From: JAQUCI01 sp034932685
GTDB taxonomy: Bacteria; Bacillota_I; Bacilli_A; Erysipelotrichales; Erysipelotrichaceae
Assembly: GCA_034932685.1 (NCBI GenBank)
Contig: JAYFOM010000031.1
Location: forward strand, 4,439-68,438
Direction: 5' to 3'
DNA: 64,000 bases
In this document: piece after piece, positions 25,526 to 34,759 of the stretch
Position numbering within the stretch: the stretch's first letter is position 1
Layout: each line of letters opens with the position of its first letter
Program-made: the position numbers and the translations under genes
The notes under the pieces: generated by a model
What the model was told of the DNA's origin: nothing
The model's input: only the letters and a program-made list of their open reading frames with translations
Databases searched by the model: none

Positions 25526-26776
25526 TCATAATTCTAACACAAACATATTCGGATTGTTAGAAAAATGCGCAACATTACATCCGATTTTAGGTACCAAGAT
25601 TATCTCTTGATTGCGATTTATTACAATTGGCCAACTATATCGTTTGTCAATATCAATCTTGCGATCAATAAACCAGCGATTTATTTTTTTATGCCCAAAC
25701 CGTAGTTTTATTACATCACCCTCTTGCCAACTGCGAATGGTTAGTGGAAAATCATTCTCATCAACAGTTACTGCATTGATACGATCACCTTTATCACTTA
25801 GTTCAAAATATTTGGTCTTTAATAAAGTTACTTTTTCTATCTGGTAACTGTATTGAAGTTTGCTCTTATCAAAAATAATAAGCTTACCATAACTTAAAGC
25901 TAATGTATTCTTTTGATCAAGCTGCATTTCTCTATTCATTGACCCCAACACAAAATTCACTATTTCTTTTAGATATGATAATGAGTAATGTAATGAATTG
26001 ATATCATTTCTTAATAAGAACAAGCGCATTAATTCAACTTGATCAATGAGTTTCTCTTTTCTAAATATTGCTTGATTAAATGGACAAAATAGTTGGTCAT
26101 ATCTATTAATCAAGTATGTTTTACTTTCTAAAGATTCTAAGTTTTTAATCTTGATTTCATTTAAAACCGCTTCTTTTTGTTTTTCATCAAGATTATTAAC
26201 AATTTGATGTCTAATCTTATTACGCGTATATCTATTATCCGCATTACTTTCATCTTCGCCATAGACAATATTGTTTTCAAAGCAGTACTTCTCTACTTCT
26301 TGCTTTGTCATATTTAAAATTGGACGATAAATAAGCATATCATTGATTTTTGTGATTTCATTAATCCCCCAGTATAAAGGAATTTGACGTCGCTGTTTTT
26401 GTAGTAAGTAAGTTTCAATTAGATCATCTTGATGATGAGCGATTAAAATTCCTTCACCATGATACTTCTTCAAAAGCTCAGCAAAGAAGTCATAACGAAG
26501 TTTGCGTGCCCAAGCTTGAAAATTACCTTCATGTTTACCAGCTAAAAGACATTCAAAGGGTAAAAAATGATCATGACAATATACTTTAACTAAATCCATG
26601 TCACGATCAGCACTTGATCTTTTTTGATAATTTACATGTGCAACAACAATACTTAACCCATATTTATAAACCATATCAAGCAAAACCATTGAATCCATTC
26701 CACCCGATACCCCAATAATATAGATTTTATTTTTATCTAAATCCTTTATTTTCATGACTTTATTGTAAGACAACAA
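25526..26776 (-). CDS. tilS: tRNA(Ile)-lysidine synthetase
   Basis: Adds lysine to C34 of tRNA-Ile (CAU) so that it reads AUA. The PP-loop SGGMDS is near the N-terminus (about 24-29), followed by HVNYQKR and AHHQDDLIETYLLQ, then the substrate-binding C-terminal domain. The longest frame begins with TTG at 26776 and has GAGGAAG 11 bases upstream; the first ATG is at 26755 but lacks a ribosome site. I therefore keep the TTG start with reservation. Length (416 residues) fits the short TilS type. Confidence 0.9.
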   Translation of the reverse strand: MLSYNKVMKIKDLDKNKIYIIGVSGGMDSMVLLDMVYKYGLSIVVAHVNYQKRSSADRDMDLVKVYCHDHFLPFECLLAGKHEGNFQAWARKLRYDFFAELLKKYHGEGILIAHHQDDLIETYLLQKQRRQIPLYWGINEITKINDMLIYRPILNMTKQEVEKYCFENNIVYGEDESNADNRYTRNKIRHQIVNNLDEKQKEAVLNEIKIKNLESLESKTYLINRYDQLFCPFNQAIFRKEKLIDQVELMRLFLLRNDINSLHYSLSYLKEIVNFVLGSMNREMQLDQKNTLALSYGKLIIFDKSKLQYSYQIEKVTLLKTKYFELSDKGDRINAVTVDENDFPLTIRSWQEGDVIKLRFGHKKINRWFIDRKIDIDKRYSWPIVINRNQEIILVPKIGCNVAHFSNNPNMFVLEL

Positions 26777-26795
26777 CTATGACATAACTTCCTCA

Positions 26796-27890
26796 TTAAT
26801 TGTCTTCTTTCTTTTTGGGCCAACCAAATATCCTTCGACTTAATCCCATCAATGGATGATACTTTGGATTTATCATACCTGTATATTCAATAAAGATTTC
26901 AAAAACAAATACGAGAATCAAAAGTAGAATCATCCCTATTTTTTCGTTGAAGAAACTTATAATTGAACACATTGAGAATAGTAAAGTTGTTAAGTAAAGC
27001 ACTAAGACTGCATTACGATGACCAAGTTTCAAATTATACATCAAAACATGATGCAAATGACCACGATCTGCCACATCAAATTTTTCACCCTTTAGTCTTC
27101 GTCTAATAATAGCCATTAGTGTGTCAGCTATTGGTACTACCAAGATGACAATTGGAAATCCCAGAGTTATGACGGTTGCAGTTTTAAATCCCAACAAAGA
27201 CAAACAAGCAATATTGAAACCTAAAAACAAAGCACCACTATCACCCATAAAGATACTTGCTGGATGAAAGTTATAAAACCAAAAGCCTAATGACGCTCCT
27301 GTTAATACTAGTGCGATAAACGCCACATCTGTGCGATTCATCATAAAAGCAATAAAAGATATTGTAACCAAAACAATGATGCTTACTCCTGATGATAAAC
27401 CATCAAGACCATCAATTAAGTTTAAAGCATTCGTGACACCTACTATCCAAAAGAAAGTGACAACTAAACTCAAAATCCCAGTATTGATACTGATACCAAA
27501 TGGCAAGTTAAGAATTTCAATATAAATGCCACCATAATACATGACAACAAAAGCAGCTAGCGCTTGCATTAACATTTTTATTTTTGGTTTAAGATCAATC
27601 ATATCATCAATCAAACCTGTAAAAAAGATGATGATTCCACCAATGATAATACTATTTATGGTTTTATCAGCGACAAATAGAAATGCCATACTGATAATAA
27701 ATGCCAAAAAGATAGCAACACCACCGATACGAACAATCTTACCATGATGAACTGTTCTTTCGTTTTCAAGAGCATAAACATCAAGACGATAACCTAAATA
27801 TTTGATCACCGGTACTAAAACTACCGCTATTAAAGTCGGTAGTATTAAATAGATAAGTGATGATTTGATATAGTTAACCAGAATAGTCAC
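26796..27890 (-). CDS. tagO: Undecaprenyl-phosphate GlcNAc-1-phosphate transferase (TagO/WecA family)
   Basis: A 364-residue polytopic membrane enzyme of the MraY/WecA superfamily that starts assembly of wall teichoic acid or another surface polymer on undecaprenyl phosphate. It has about eleven hydrophobic segments and the family motifs GLIDDMIDLKP, NALNLIDGLDGLSSG, GDSGALFLGF and the histidine motif ADRGHLHH. The HLHH motif separates it from MraY. With MreB and MurA it shows that the cell has a wall. It is 9 bases from mreB. Confidence 0.88.
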   Translation of the reverse strand: MTILVNYIKSSLIYLILPTLIAVVLVPVIKYLGYRLDVYALENERTVHHGKIVRIGGVAIFLAFIISMAFLFVADKTINSIIIGGIIIFFTGLIDDMIDLKPKIKMLMQALAAFVVMYYGGIYIEILNLPFGISINTGILSLVVTFFWIVGVTNALNLIDGLDGLSSGVSIIVLVTISFIAFMMNRTDVAFIALVLTGASLGFWFYNFHPASIFMGDSGALFLGFNIACLSLLGFKTATVITLGFPIVILVVPIADTLMAIIRRRLKGEKFDVADRGHLHHVLMYNLKLGHRNAVLVLYLTTLLFSMCSIISFFNEKIGMILLLILVFVFEIFIEYTGMINPKYHPLMGLSRRIFGWPKKKEDN

Positions 27891-27898
27891 AGCAAGAT

Positions 27899-28894
27899 TT
27901 ACCCGATATGTCCAAATGCCGGGGTTTCAAGCATGATGCCTGTTCCTTCAGCAACACAACGAAGTGCATTTTCCGCAACATATACTGGAACATTTAATTC
28001 ATTCATCAATAAAGTATCAATGCCATTCAATAGAGCACCACCACCTGTAAGAACTATACCACGAGTAACGATGTCACTTGATAACTCCGGTGGTGTTTGT
28101 TCAAGAACTGTGCGACAAGCTCTTACAATTTCTTGTAAACTTTCGCGCATAGCAAGTTCAGTTTCCTCAGAACTCAATGTGATCGTATGTGGAAGACCTG
28201 TTACTAAATCGCGACCACTAACATCCATTGTGTCCTGACGCGAATTACGCCAAGCAGTACCAATCTTATTCTTTATATCTTCAGCTGTTCTTTCACCAAC
28301 AAGCAATTTGTATGATTCTTTCAAATATTTGATAATATCGCGATCAAGCTTATCACCAGCTACCTTTAATGATGTACTAGTAACGATTTCTCCAAGAGAA
28401 AGAATTGCGACATCAGTAGTACCACCACCAATGTCCAACACCATACTCCCACTTGGTTTTGAGATATCCAAACCAGCGCCAATAGCCGCTACTTTTGGTT
28501 CTTCTTCTATATAAACTCTTTTTGCACCAGCACGATATGCGGCATCTCTAATAGCGTTACGTTCAACCGATGTTATGTTACTGGGACAACAGATTAAAAT
28601 AACTGGTCTTGAAAATAATCCCTTTAATTTCAATTTACGAATAAAGAATCCCAACATGATTTCTGTAACTTCAAAGTCTGCAATTACACCATCTTTAAGC
28701 GGTCTGATAGCCAATATTCTTCTAGGGGTTTTCCCTAACATTTCCTTAGCTTCAGTTCCAACAGCTATACATTTTCTAGTATCAGCATCCAAGGCAACAA
28801 CTGAAGGTTCATCAAGAACCACACCTTTACCTTTAACATAAATCAACATATTAGCTGTTCCTAAATCAATTCCAACAGCTTTTGAGAACAACAT
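27899..28894 (-). CDS. mreB: Rod-shape-determining actin homologue MreB/Mbl
   Basis: A 331-residue actin-fold ATPase that guides lateral wall synthesis from the inner membrane face. Phosphate-1 motif GIDLGTANMLIYVKGKG begins at residue 8, phosphate-2 is LDIGGGTTDVAIL and the adenosine motif is LTGGGALL. I cannot separate MreB, Mbl and MreBH by eye. It follows a good promoter and leads into tagO. Confidence 0.93.
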   Translation of the reverse strand: MLFSKAVGIDLGTANMLIYVKGKGVVLDEPSVVALDADTRKCIAVGTEAKEMLGKTPRRILAIRPLKDGVIADFEVTEIMLGFFIRKLKLKGLFSRPVILICCPSNITSVERNAIRDAAYRAGAKRVYIEEEPKVAAIGAGLDISKPSGSMVLDIGGGTTDVAILSLGEIVTSTSLKVAGDKLDRDIIKYLKESYKLLVGERTAEDIKNKIGTAWRNSRQDTMDVSGRDLVTGLPHTITLSSEETELAMRESLQEIVRACRTVLEQTPPELSSDIVTRGIVLTGGGALLNGIDTLLMNELNVPVYVAENALRCVAEGTGIMLETPAFGHIG

Positions 28895-28923
28895 AATTCT
28901 CCTCCAATCTTACAAGCAATGAT

Positions 28924-28932
28924 ATTATAGCA
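28924..28932 (-). promoter_or_regulatory. Extended -10 promoter of mreB-tagO
   Basis: On the minus strand TGCTATAAT is a perfect extended -10 about 30 bases before the mreB start. Sixteen bases further up stands CTTAAC as a poor -35. Confidence 0.65.
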
Positions 28933-28998
28933 CATTTATCACGATGTTAAGTGGTAATTCTCATCAACAAAACGATTTCATTTAATCTTAATAATTGT

Positions 28999-29205
28999 TT
29001 AATATGGATAATAATTAAATCCAATAGCTAACATAAATTGCGCTAACAAATATCCTAATGCCATGCTTAAAACAATCAACAGCAACTGTGCTTGCATAGT
29101 TCTTCCTTGTTTAATAAAACGCGACCAATCAAGTCCATTTAGCGCATACCAACTAACACCAAAAGCTATGATATGCAATACAATCCTAATAACAATATCA
29201 ATCAT
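28999..29205 (-). CDS. DUF1146 small membrane protein
   Basis: A 68-residue protein with two transmembrane helices and the DUF1146 pattern (ALNGLDWSRFIK in the loop, GYLLAQF in the second helix). Such proteins (YwzB-like) are encoded directly behind the ATP synthase operon in many Bacillota, as here. The function is not known; an association with the ATP synthase or wall synthesis is only suggested by synteny. Confidence 0.8.
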   Translation of the reverse strand: MIDIVIRIVLHIIAFGVSWYALNGLDWSRFIKQGRTMQAQLLLIVLSMALGYLLAQFMLAIGFNYYPY

Positions 29206-29223
29206 TATTGCCTCCTATAATAA

Positions 29224-29240
29224 AACACCATAAAGGTGTT
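29224..29240 (-). terminator. Weak hairpin after atpC
   Basis: A 6-bp stem AACACC/GGTGTT followed by TTATTATA on the minus strand lies at the atpC stop codon. It may partly end the atp transcript before the DUF1146 gene. Confidence 0.45.
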
Positions 29241-29649
29241 ATTGTTCATTTTTAATACTTATCCTATTTTTAGCGCGACGATATGCTCTTTTAGCGCGTT
29301 CAACATCAATATTACCTTTATCAATGCTGGCAATTCTAGATTCTGATCGCTGCATCGCCGCTTTAGCTCGTTTTAGATCAATTTCGTCACTTCTTTCAAT
29401 TGTTTCTACTAGAACTGTCGCTAAATTATCATTAAAATACATCATTCCACTTCCAGTTGCGTAATCATAACGATAAGCTGGTTGAGATATTTCATTACCT
29501 ATTGTCATTTTTCCAACATCAATCATCGTCACAAGTGGCATATGATTGCTTAAAATACCCCTCATTCCTTCAGGAGTAGTGATATTTAAGATAGTTGCTT
29601 CCAGTTCAGTATAAATACCTCTTGGTGTTATGACTTTCACCTTAAACAT
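29239..29649 (-). CDS. atpC: ATP synthase F1 subunit epsilon
   Basis: A 136-residue central-stalk subunit. The N-terminal beta-sandwich (TPRGIYTELEATILNITTPEG, GILSNHMPLVTMI) and the C-terminal helical hairpin rich in Arg/Ala (about 95-132) are both present. It is the last gene of the atp operon, one base after atpD. Confidence 0.93.
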   Translation of the reverse strand: MFKVKVITPRGIYTELEATILNITTPEGMRGILSNHMPLVTMIDVGKMTIGNEISQPAYRYDYATGSGMMYFNDNLATVLVETIERSDEIDLKRAKAAMQRSESRIASIDKGNIDVERAKRAYRRAKNRISIKNEQ

Positions 29650-29650
29650 A

Positions 29651-31048
29651 TTAGACTCCCATCTTTTCCGCTTTTTCTACTGCTTCTTCAATTGTACCAA
29701 CAAACATAAATGCTTGTTCAGGAAGATGATCATATCCGCCTTCAAGGATAGCCTTAAAACTGCGAACGGTGTCTTTACGACTTACATACCGTCCTGGTAT
29801 ACCAGTGAACTGTTGTGCAACATTTAATGGTTGAGATAAGAAATTACGAATCCGTCTTGCACGATTAACGGTAACTTTGTCCTCTTTACTTAATTCATCC
29901 ATGCCCAAAATAGCGATGATGTCTTGAAGTTCGCGGTATCTTTGTAAGATTTGTTGAACTTCACGTGCAACATGATAATGTTCTTCACCAACTACCAAAG
30001 GATCTAACATTCTACTAGTTGAAGCCAATGGATCAACCGCTGGATAAATACCTAAAGCCGCAATAGAGCGCTCTAATACCGTTTTTGAATCTAAATGAGA
30101 AAAAGCTGTGGCCGGAGCTGGATCGGTTAAATCATCTGCTGGCACATAAATGGCTTGAACTGAAGTTATTGACCCATTTTTGGTAGAAGTGATACGCTCT
30201 TGTAGTTGTCCCATCTCTGTTGAAAGCGTTGGTTGATAACCAACCGCTGACGGCATTCTACCAAGTAATGCTGATACTTCTGATCCTGCTTGAACAAAAC
30301 GGAAAATATTATCAATAAAAAGTAAGACATCTTGGCCATCATGATCACGATAATACTCAGCCATAGTCAAGCCTGATAAAGCCACGCGCATACGTGCACC
30401 AGGTGATTCATTCATTTGACCATAAACAAGTACCGTACTTGGAAGTACACCGGACTCCTTCATTTCATTATATAGATCATTGCCTTCACGTGTTCTTTCA
30501 CCAACACCAGCAACAACTGATAAACCACTATGTTCAATTGCGATATTGTGAATCAATTCTTGCATTAAAACCGTTTTCCCAACACCAGCTCCACCAAACA
30601 GACCTACTTTACCACCACGAGAATATGGACACAATAAATCAATTACCTTGAGACCTGTTTCAAGAATACTCTCTGATGTTTGTTGTTCTTCAAAAGATGG
30701 TGCTAAACGATGAATGGGATGTTTTTCAATATCAGCAGGCAAGGCTTCAAGTTCATCAATCGGTTCACCTAAAACATTGAACATTCTACCAAGCACATCT
30801 TTGCCAACAGGTACCATGATTGCACTTTCTGTATCTATCGCAATCATTCCTCTTACCAAACCCTCAGTTGATCCCATAGCAATACAGCGCACACAATCAT
30901 CACCAACATGTTGAGCAACTTCTACAGTTAGCTTGTGATTATCTTCATCAACAATAATTGCTGAATATAAAGATGGTAATACACCTTTACTAAAGCGAAT
31001 GTCAACTACTGGTCCAATGACCTGAATTATTTTTCCTGTGTTTTTCAT
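29651..31048 (-). CDS. atpD: ATP synthase F1 subunit beta
   Basis: A 465-residue catalytic subunit. The P-loop GGAGVGKTVL is near residue 151, the catalytic Glu lies in GVGERTREG, Walker B is VLLFIDNIFRF, and the family signature PAVDPLASTS is present. Length is typical. Confidence 0.97.
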   Translation of the reverse strand: MKNTGKIIQVIGPVVDIRFSKGVLPSLYSAIIVDEDNHKLTVEVAQHVGDDCVRCIAMGSTEGLVRGMIAIDTESAIMVPVGKDVLGRMFNVLGEPIDELEALPADIEKHPIHRLAPSFEEQQTSESILETGLKVIDLLCPYSRGGKVGLFGGAGVGKTVLMQELIHNIAIEHSGLSVVAGVGERTREGNDLYNEMKESGVLPSTVLVYGQMNESPGARMRVALSGLTMAEYYRDHDGQDVLLFIDNIFRFVQAGSEVSALLGRMPSAVGYQPTLSTEMGQLQERITSTKNGSITSVQAIYVPADDLTDPAPATAFSHLDSKTVLERSIAALGIYPAVDPLASTSRMLDPLVVGEEHYHVAREVQQILQRYRELQDIIAILGMDELSKEDKVTVNRARRIRNFLSQPLNVAQQFTGIPGRYVSRKDTVRSFKAILEGGYDHLPEQAFMFVGTIEEAVEKAEKMGV

Positions 31049-31059
31049 GCAATTACCTC

Positions 31060-31899
31060 CTAGATCGCATCCGCAGTCATAACGATCTCATTTATTTCTT
31101 GTGTGATTGCCGCTTGACGAGCACGGTTATATACAAGTGTTAAATTATCAATCAAATCTTCAGCATTATCTGTTGCTAAATCCATTGCTAATCTTCTTGA
31201 AGAATGTTCACTTGTAGTTGTTTCAAGCCAATAGCTATACACAAGCGACTTAATATAAAGTGGTATCAGTTCATCAAGGATCTGATCGATACTTGGTTCA
31301 TATAGAACTTCTTTGTATGACAGATTTTCTTTTTTAGTTGCTTCTACCGGCAACAATCTTACTTTAATTGGCACAAAGCTCATTGAGTTAATATATTGGG
31401 TATATACAATATTAATACTTGATATTTCATTGTTTCGATAGCTTGTTACAACACTATCAGCTATCTTGAATAACTCATTATAGTTCATACTATCACATGC
31501 TATATCATCATAATTAGTTTTAAACCCATTATCGATCAAACTTTGCTTACCGCGAATTCCTATTACTAATAACTGCTCATTTTCAGATGCTTCTTCACTA
31601 ACTAACCTAGTAGTATTACCAGTATAACCACCACACAAACCAAAATCACTTAAAAACACAATAGTGAGTGGTTTATCATCAACTCGTTTTTGCAAATACA
31701 CGTTATTTGACTCTTGTGTATTACTTAGAATGTTAGTTATAGTTTCCTTTAAACTAAGCGCATAAAACTTGTTCGCATCAAAAAGGTCACGTTGCCGTTT
31801 CAATTTACCAATCGCGATAAGCTCCATCGCTTTGGTTATTTTTTTGGTTGTTTTGATCCCTCTGATCCTATTTTTTATCGCCTGTTTATTAGCCGCCAT
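31060..31899 (-). CDS. atpG: ATP synthase F1 subunit gamma
   Basis: A 279-residue rotor shaft. The conserved N-terminal helix (IKNRIRGIKTTKKITKAMELIA) and C-terminal helix (YNRARQAAITQEINEIV) form the coiled coil inside the F1 head. Its start shares a base with the atpA stop. Confidence 0.95.
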   Translation of the reverse strand: MAANKQAIKNRIRGIKTTKKITKAMELIAIGKLKRQRDLFDANKFYALSLKETITNILSNTQESNNVYLQKRVDDKPLTIVFLSDFGLCGGYTGNTTRLVSEEASENEQLLVIGIRGKQSLIDNGFKTNYDDIACDSMNYNELFKIADSVVTSYRNNEISSINIVYTQYINSMSFVPIKVRLLPVEATKKENLSYKEVLYEPSIDQILDELIPLYIKSLVYSYWLETTTSEHSSRRLAMDLATDNAEDLIDNLTLVYNRARQAAITQEINEIVMTADAI

Positions 31900-33422
31900 T
31901 ACAATTTACCATTAAGCCTTTTATATTGATCATTAAATGCGTCAAAAGCTGTCTTTAACTGACCTCTTAACTCTTCTGTTATCTCGTTTTTCTTTTCCAT
32001 GTCTGATAATAATTCAGAGTGGTGAATACGGAAATAATCATGTAGTTCATGTTCATAGCCACTTACTTCATTAACTTCAACATCTTTTAAATAACCATAT
32101 TTCGCTGCATACAAAGACAAAACCTGAAAGGTTAAAGCTAATGGTTTGTATTGCCCTTGCTTTAATAATTCAGTTAATCGCGCACCATGCTCAATTATCG
32201 CTTTGGTTGATGCATCAAGGTCGCTACCAAATTGGGAAAATGAAAGCATTTCGTGGTACTGTGCTAATTCCATTTTTAATGAGCTTGATACTTGTTTCAT
32301 TATTTTAGTTTGCGCCGCACTTCCAACTCTTGATACCGATAAACCGCTATCAACAGCTGGTCTAATACCACCATTAAATAATTCTGTCTGCAAGAATAGC
32401 TGACCATCGGTAATAGAAATAACATTAGTTGGGATGTATGCTGAGATATCCCCCGCTTGGGTTTCAATTATTGGTAATGCTGTTAATGAGCCACCACCAT
32501 AATTATCATTAAGTTTTGCTGCACGCTCTAATAACCGCGAATGTAAATAGAAAACATCTCCTGGATAAGCTTCTCTTCCTGGTGGTCTTCTTAATAATAA
32601 TGACATCGTACGATATGCTACAGCGTGTTTGCTTAGATCATCATATACGATCAAAACATCCTTGCCTTGTTCCATCCATTCTTCACCAATAGCACAACCG
32701 GCATAAGGAGCAATATATTGCATTGAAGCTCTTTCACTTGCTGTTGCAACAACAACAGTGGTATATTCCATCGCTCCAAATTGTTTCAACTTCTCAACAA
32801 TTTGAGCAACTGTTGAAGCCTTCTGTCCAATAGCAACATATATACAATAAACATTTTCGTGTTTTTGATTGATTATGGTATCAATCGCAATCGCGGTTTT
32901 ACCAGTTTGTCGATCTCCAATGATCAGTTCACGTTGACCACGACCAATAGGAATAATCGAATCAATGATCTTGATTCCGGTTTGCAAAGCTTGATTAACC
33001 GATTTTCTTGTCATTACTCCTGGGGCCACTCTTTCAATAGCTCTTGTCTTATTGCTTATGATTGCTTCTTTACCATCAATAGCGATACCAAGTGCATTTA
33101 CAACACGGCCTATCATCATATCGCCTACCGGTACTTCTATGATCCTATTAGTGCGATAAACAGCATCACCTTCTTTGATCAAAGAATCATCACCCATAAT
33201 AACAGCACCTACATTATCTTCTTCCAGATTTAGTGCCATACCATAAATATCATCATGAAACACTAACAATTCATTAGCCATGACATTCTCTAAGCCATGA
33301 ATTAGTGCAATGCCATCACCCACTTTTATGACATACCCAACATCTTTTACATCTAATCGCTCATCATAATTTTTGATCTGATCTTTGATGATTACACTTA
33401 TCTCTTCTGGTCTAAGTTTCAT
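31899..33422 (-). CDS. atpA: ATP synthase F1 subunit alpha
   Basis: A 507-residue non-catalytic head subunit. P-loop GDRQTGKTA, the signature PAVDSGLSVSRVGS and the catalytic-site Arg of that motif are present. I chose ATG at 33422 because GAGGTG precedes it by 9 bases; the longer frame starts with GTG inside the end of atpH. Confidence 0.96.
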   Translation of the reverse strand: MKLRPEEISVIIKDQIKNYDERLDVKDVGYVIKVGDGIALIHGLENVMANELLVFHDDIYGMALNLEEDNVGAVIMGDDSLIKEGDAVYRTNRIIEVPVGDMMIGRVVNALGIAIDGKEAIISNKTRAIERVAPGVMTRKSVNQALQTGIKIIDSIIPIGRGQRELIIGDRQTGKTAIAIDTIINQKHENVYCIYVAIGQKASTVAQIVEKLKQFGAMEYTTVVVATASERASMQYIAPYAGCAIGEEWMEQGKDVLIVYDDLSKHAVAYRTMSLLLRRPPGREAYPGDVFYLHSRLLERAAKLNDNYGGGSLTALPIIETQAGDISAYIPTNVISITDGQLFLQTELFNGGIRPAVDSGLSVSRVGSAAQTKIMKQVSSSLKMELAQYHEMLSFSQFGSDLDASTKAIIEHGARLTELLKQGQYKPLALTFQVLSLYAAKYGYLKDVEVNEVSGYEHELHDYFRIHHSELLSDMEKKNEITEELRGQLKTAFDAFNDQYKRLNGKL

Positions 33423-33426
33423 ATCT

Positions 33427-33966
33427 TCACCCACCTCTACTCAGCAAGTTTTTCTTAAGCATGCTGATCCTATTTTTTAACGATCCATCAAAAACTTGGT
33501 CTCTTACGACAACTTTTATTCCCGACATTAATTCTGGATCAATCATATTTTCTAGTTCAATCTTGTATTTTAATTGTAATCCTATCGCTTCTTCAACGTC
33601 TTTGATCTGTTGTTTAGATAAAGGTTTGGTTGAATAAACTTCGCCAAAGATCACACCTCTTTCTTGATTTGCTTTTCTTAAAAACTCTTCAATGATCTGA
33701 TTTAAGATATTGCTACGACCCCGATCGATTATTAAAAACAAGAAGCGCAGTATCGTTTTATTGTTATCAGTCGCAAAAATCTTTTCAATTACTTCTTTTT
33801 TATCTTGCTTACTAATTTGATAATGCGTTAAAAACGGTAATATCTCTGGATTTTGTTTAAGAGTTTTACTTACCGTTTGCATTTTTTCACAATAAAAATC
33901 AAGTCTATCCTCTTCAACTGCAAGTTCAAGTAAAGCTATTGCATAGCGACTGGCAATTCTGCTCAT
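33427..33966 (-). CDS. atpH: ATP synthase F1 subunit delta
   Basis: A 179-residue peripheral-stalk subunit (OSCP family). It starts with the family pattern RIASRYAIALLELA and ends with the family pattern IDPELMSGIKVVVRDQVFDGSLKNRI-like region. It overlaps atpF by 4 bases. It ends in TGA, showing that UGA is a stop in this organism. Confidence 0.94.
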   Translation of the reverse strand: MSRIASRYAIALLELAVEEDRLDFYCEKMQTVSKTLKQNPEILPFLTHYQISKQDKKEVIEKIFATDNNKTILRFLFLIIDRGRSNILNQIIEEFLRKANQERGVIFGEVYSTKPLSKQQIKDVEEAIGLQLKYKIELENMIDPELMSGIKVVVRDQVFDGSLKNRISMLKKNLLSRGG

Positions 33967-34475
33967 CGATCAATAACTTCCTTTACAAACTGTTCAATGG
34001 CTTGTCGATCTTTTTGATCATCCAACTTTTCATTAACCAGTTTTGAAGCAGCTATCATTGCGACTTCAACTATTTCTTTGTGAATATCTCTGCGAACCTG
34101 TTCTTTTTCTAATGCTATCTCTTTTTGAGCGTCAGCAATTGTTTCTTCCGAACGTCTTTTTGCTTCTTCCAACAATTCGTTTCTAATTCTTTCGGCTTCA
34201 CTTTTTCCAATTGAGATTAATTGTTTGGCCTCAGCCCCTGCTTGTTGTATTTCTTTTCTAGCCTTTTCATTTAACATTAAAGATTCTTCTTTTAACCGTT
34301 GCGCTTCACTTAAACGATTATGTTCATACTCTGAACGTTTATGTAGAATTTCGCGCACCGGTTGCCAAGCTAGCTTCTTCATGAAATGAAACAAGACTAA
34401 TGTAGCAGCGAGTTGGGTCATTATCGTTATAACATTAGGAAGCAGTTTCTCTAATATATCAACATTGATTCCCAT
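33963..34475 (-). CDS. atpF: ATP synthase Fo subunit b
   Basis: A 170-residue peripheral-stalk subunit: one N-terminal transmembrane helix (about 14-30) and then a long charged helix rich in Ala, Glu, Lys and Arg (about 45-165) that reaches up to delta. Confidence 0.95.
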   Translation of the reverse strand: MGINVDILEKLLPNVITIMTQLAATLVLFHFMKKLAWQPVREILHKRSEYEHNRLSEAQRLKEESLMLNEKARKEIQQAGAEAKQLISIGKSEAERIRNELLEEAKRRSEETIADAQKEIALEKEQVRRDIHKEIVEVAMIAASKLVNEKLDDQKDRQAIEQFVKEVIDR

Positions 34476-34500
34476 AGAGACCCCTTTCTAAATAAAATAA

Positions 34501-34737
34501 CTAAACCCGTCCACCCAATACAAAGATAATAAGCAAAGCAACCAGTAGACCATAGATAGCAACAGTCTCTGTAATCGCTGCACCAACAATTGCCATTGAA
34601 CGCAATCTTGCTTCAGCTTCAGGATTCTTACCTATTGCTTCTACCGCTTTAGCAAAAACATTACCTTCTCCAATAGCGGTAAACATACCAGCCATAACTG
34701 CCAAACCAGCACCAATTGCGACTAATCCTAATTCCAT
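34501..34737 (-). CDS. atpE: ATP synthase Fo subunit c (two-carboxylate, Na+-type motif)
   Basis: A 78-residue rotor-ring hairpin with two transmembrane helices and the polar loop GKNPEA. The ion-carrying carboxylate is E57 (AITETVAIY). Helix 1 has E24 (IGEGN) exactly 33 residues before it, the position of Q32 in the Na+ c-ring of Ilyobacter tartaricus, and T58 and Y62 match its S66 and Y70. Glu at both sites is the two-carboxylate pattern known from Fusobacterium nucleatum. The sequence therefore predicts Na+ coupling. Confidence 0.95.
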   Translation of the reverse strand: MELGLVAIGAGLAVMAGMFTAIGEGNVFAKAVEAIGKNPEAEARLRSMAIVGAAITETVAIYGLLVALLIIFVLGGRV

Positions 34738-34759
34738 ATTAATCCTCCTTAATAGATAT

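Noticed and set aside
30166..30651. Open frames on both strands inside atpD
   Set aside because: They are low-complexity shadows of the atpD coding strand without start signals.
32859..33233. A 124-codon plus-strand frame inside atpA
   Set aside because: It is antisense to a conserved gene, rich in Ser/Asn/Ile from reversed codons, and has no ribosome site.
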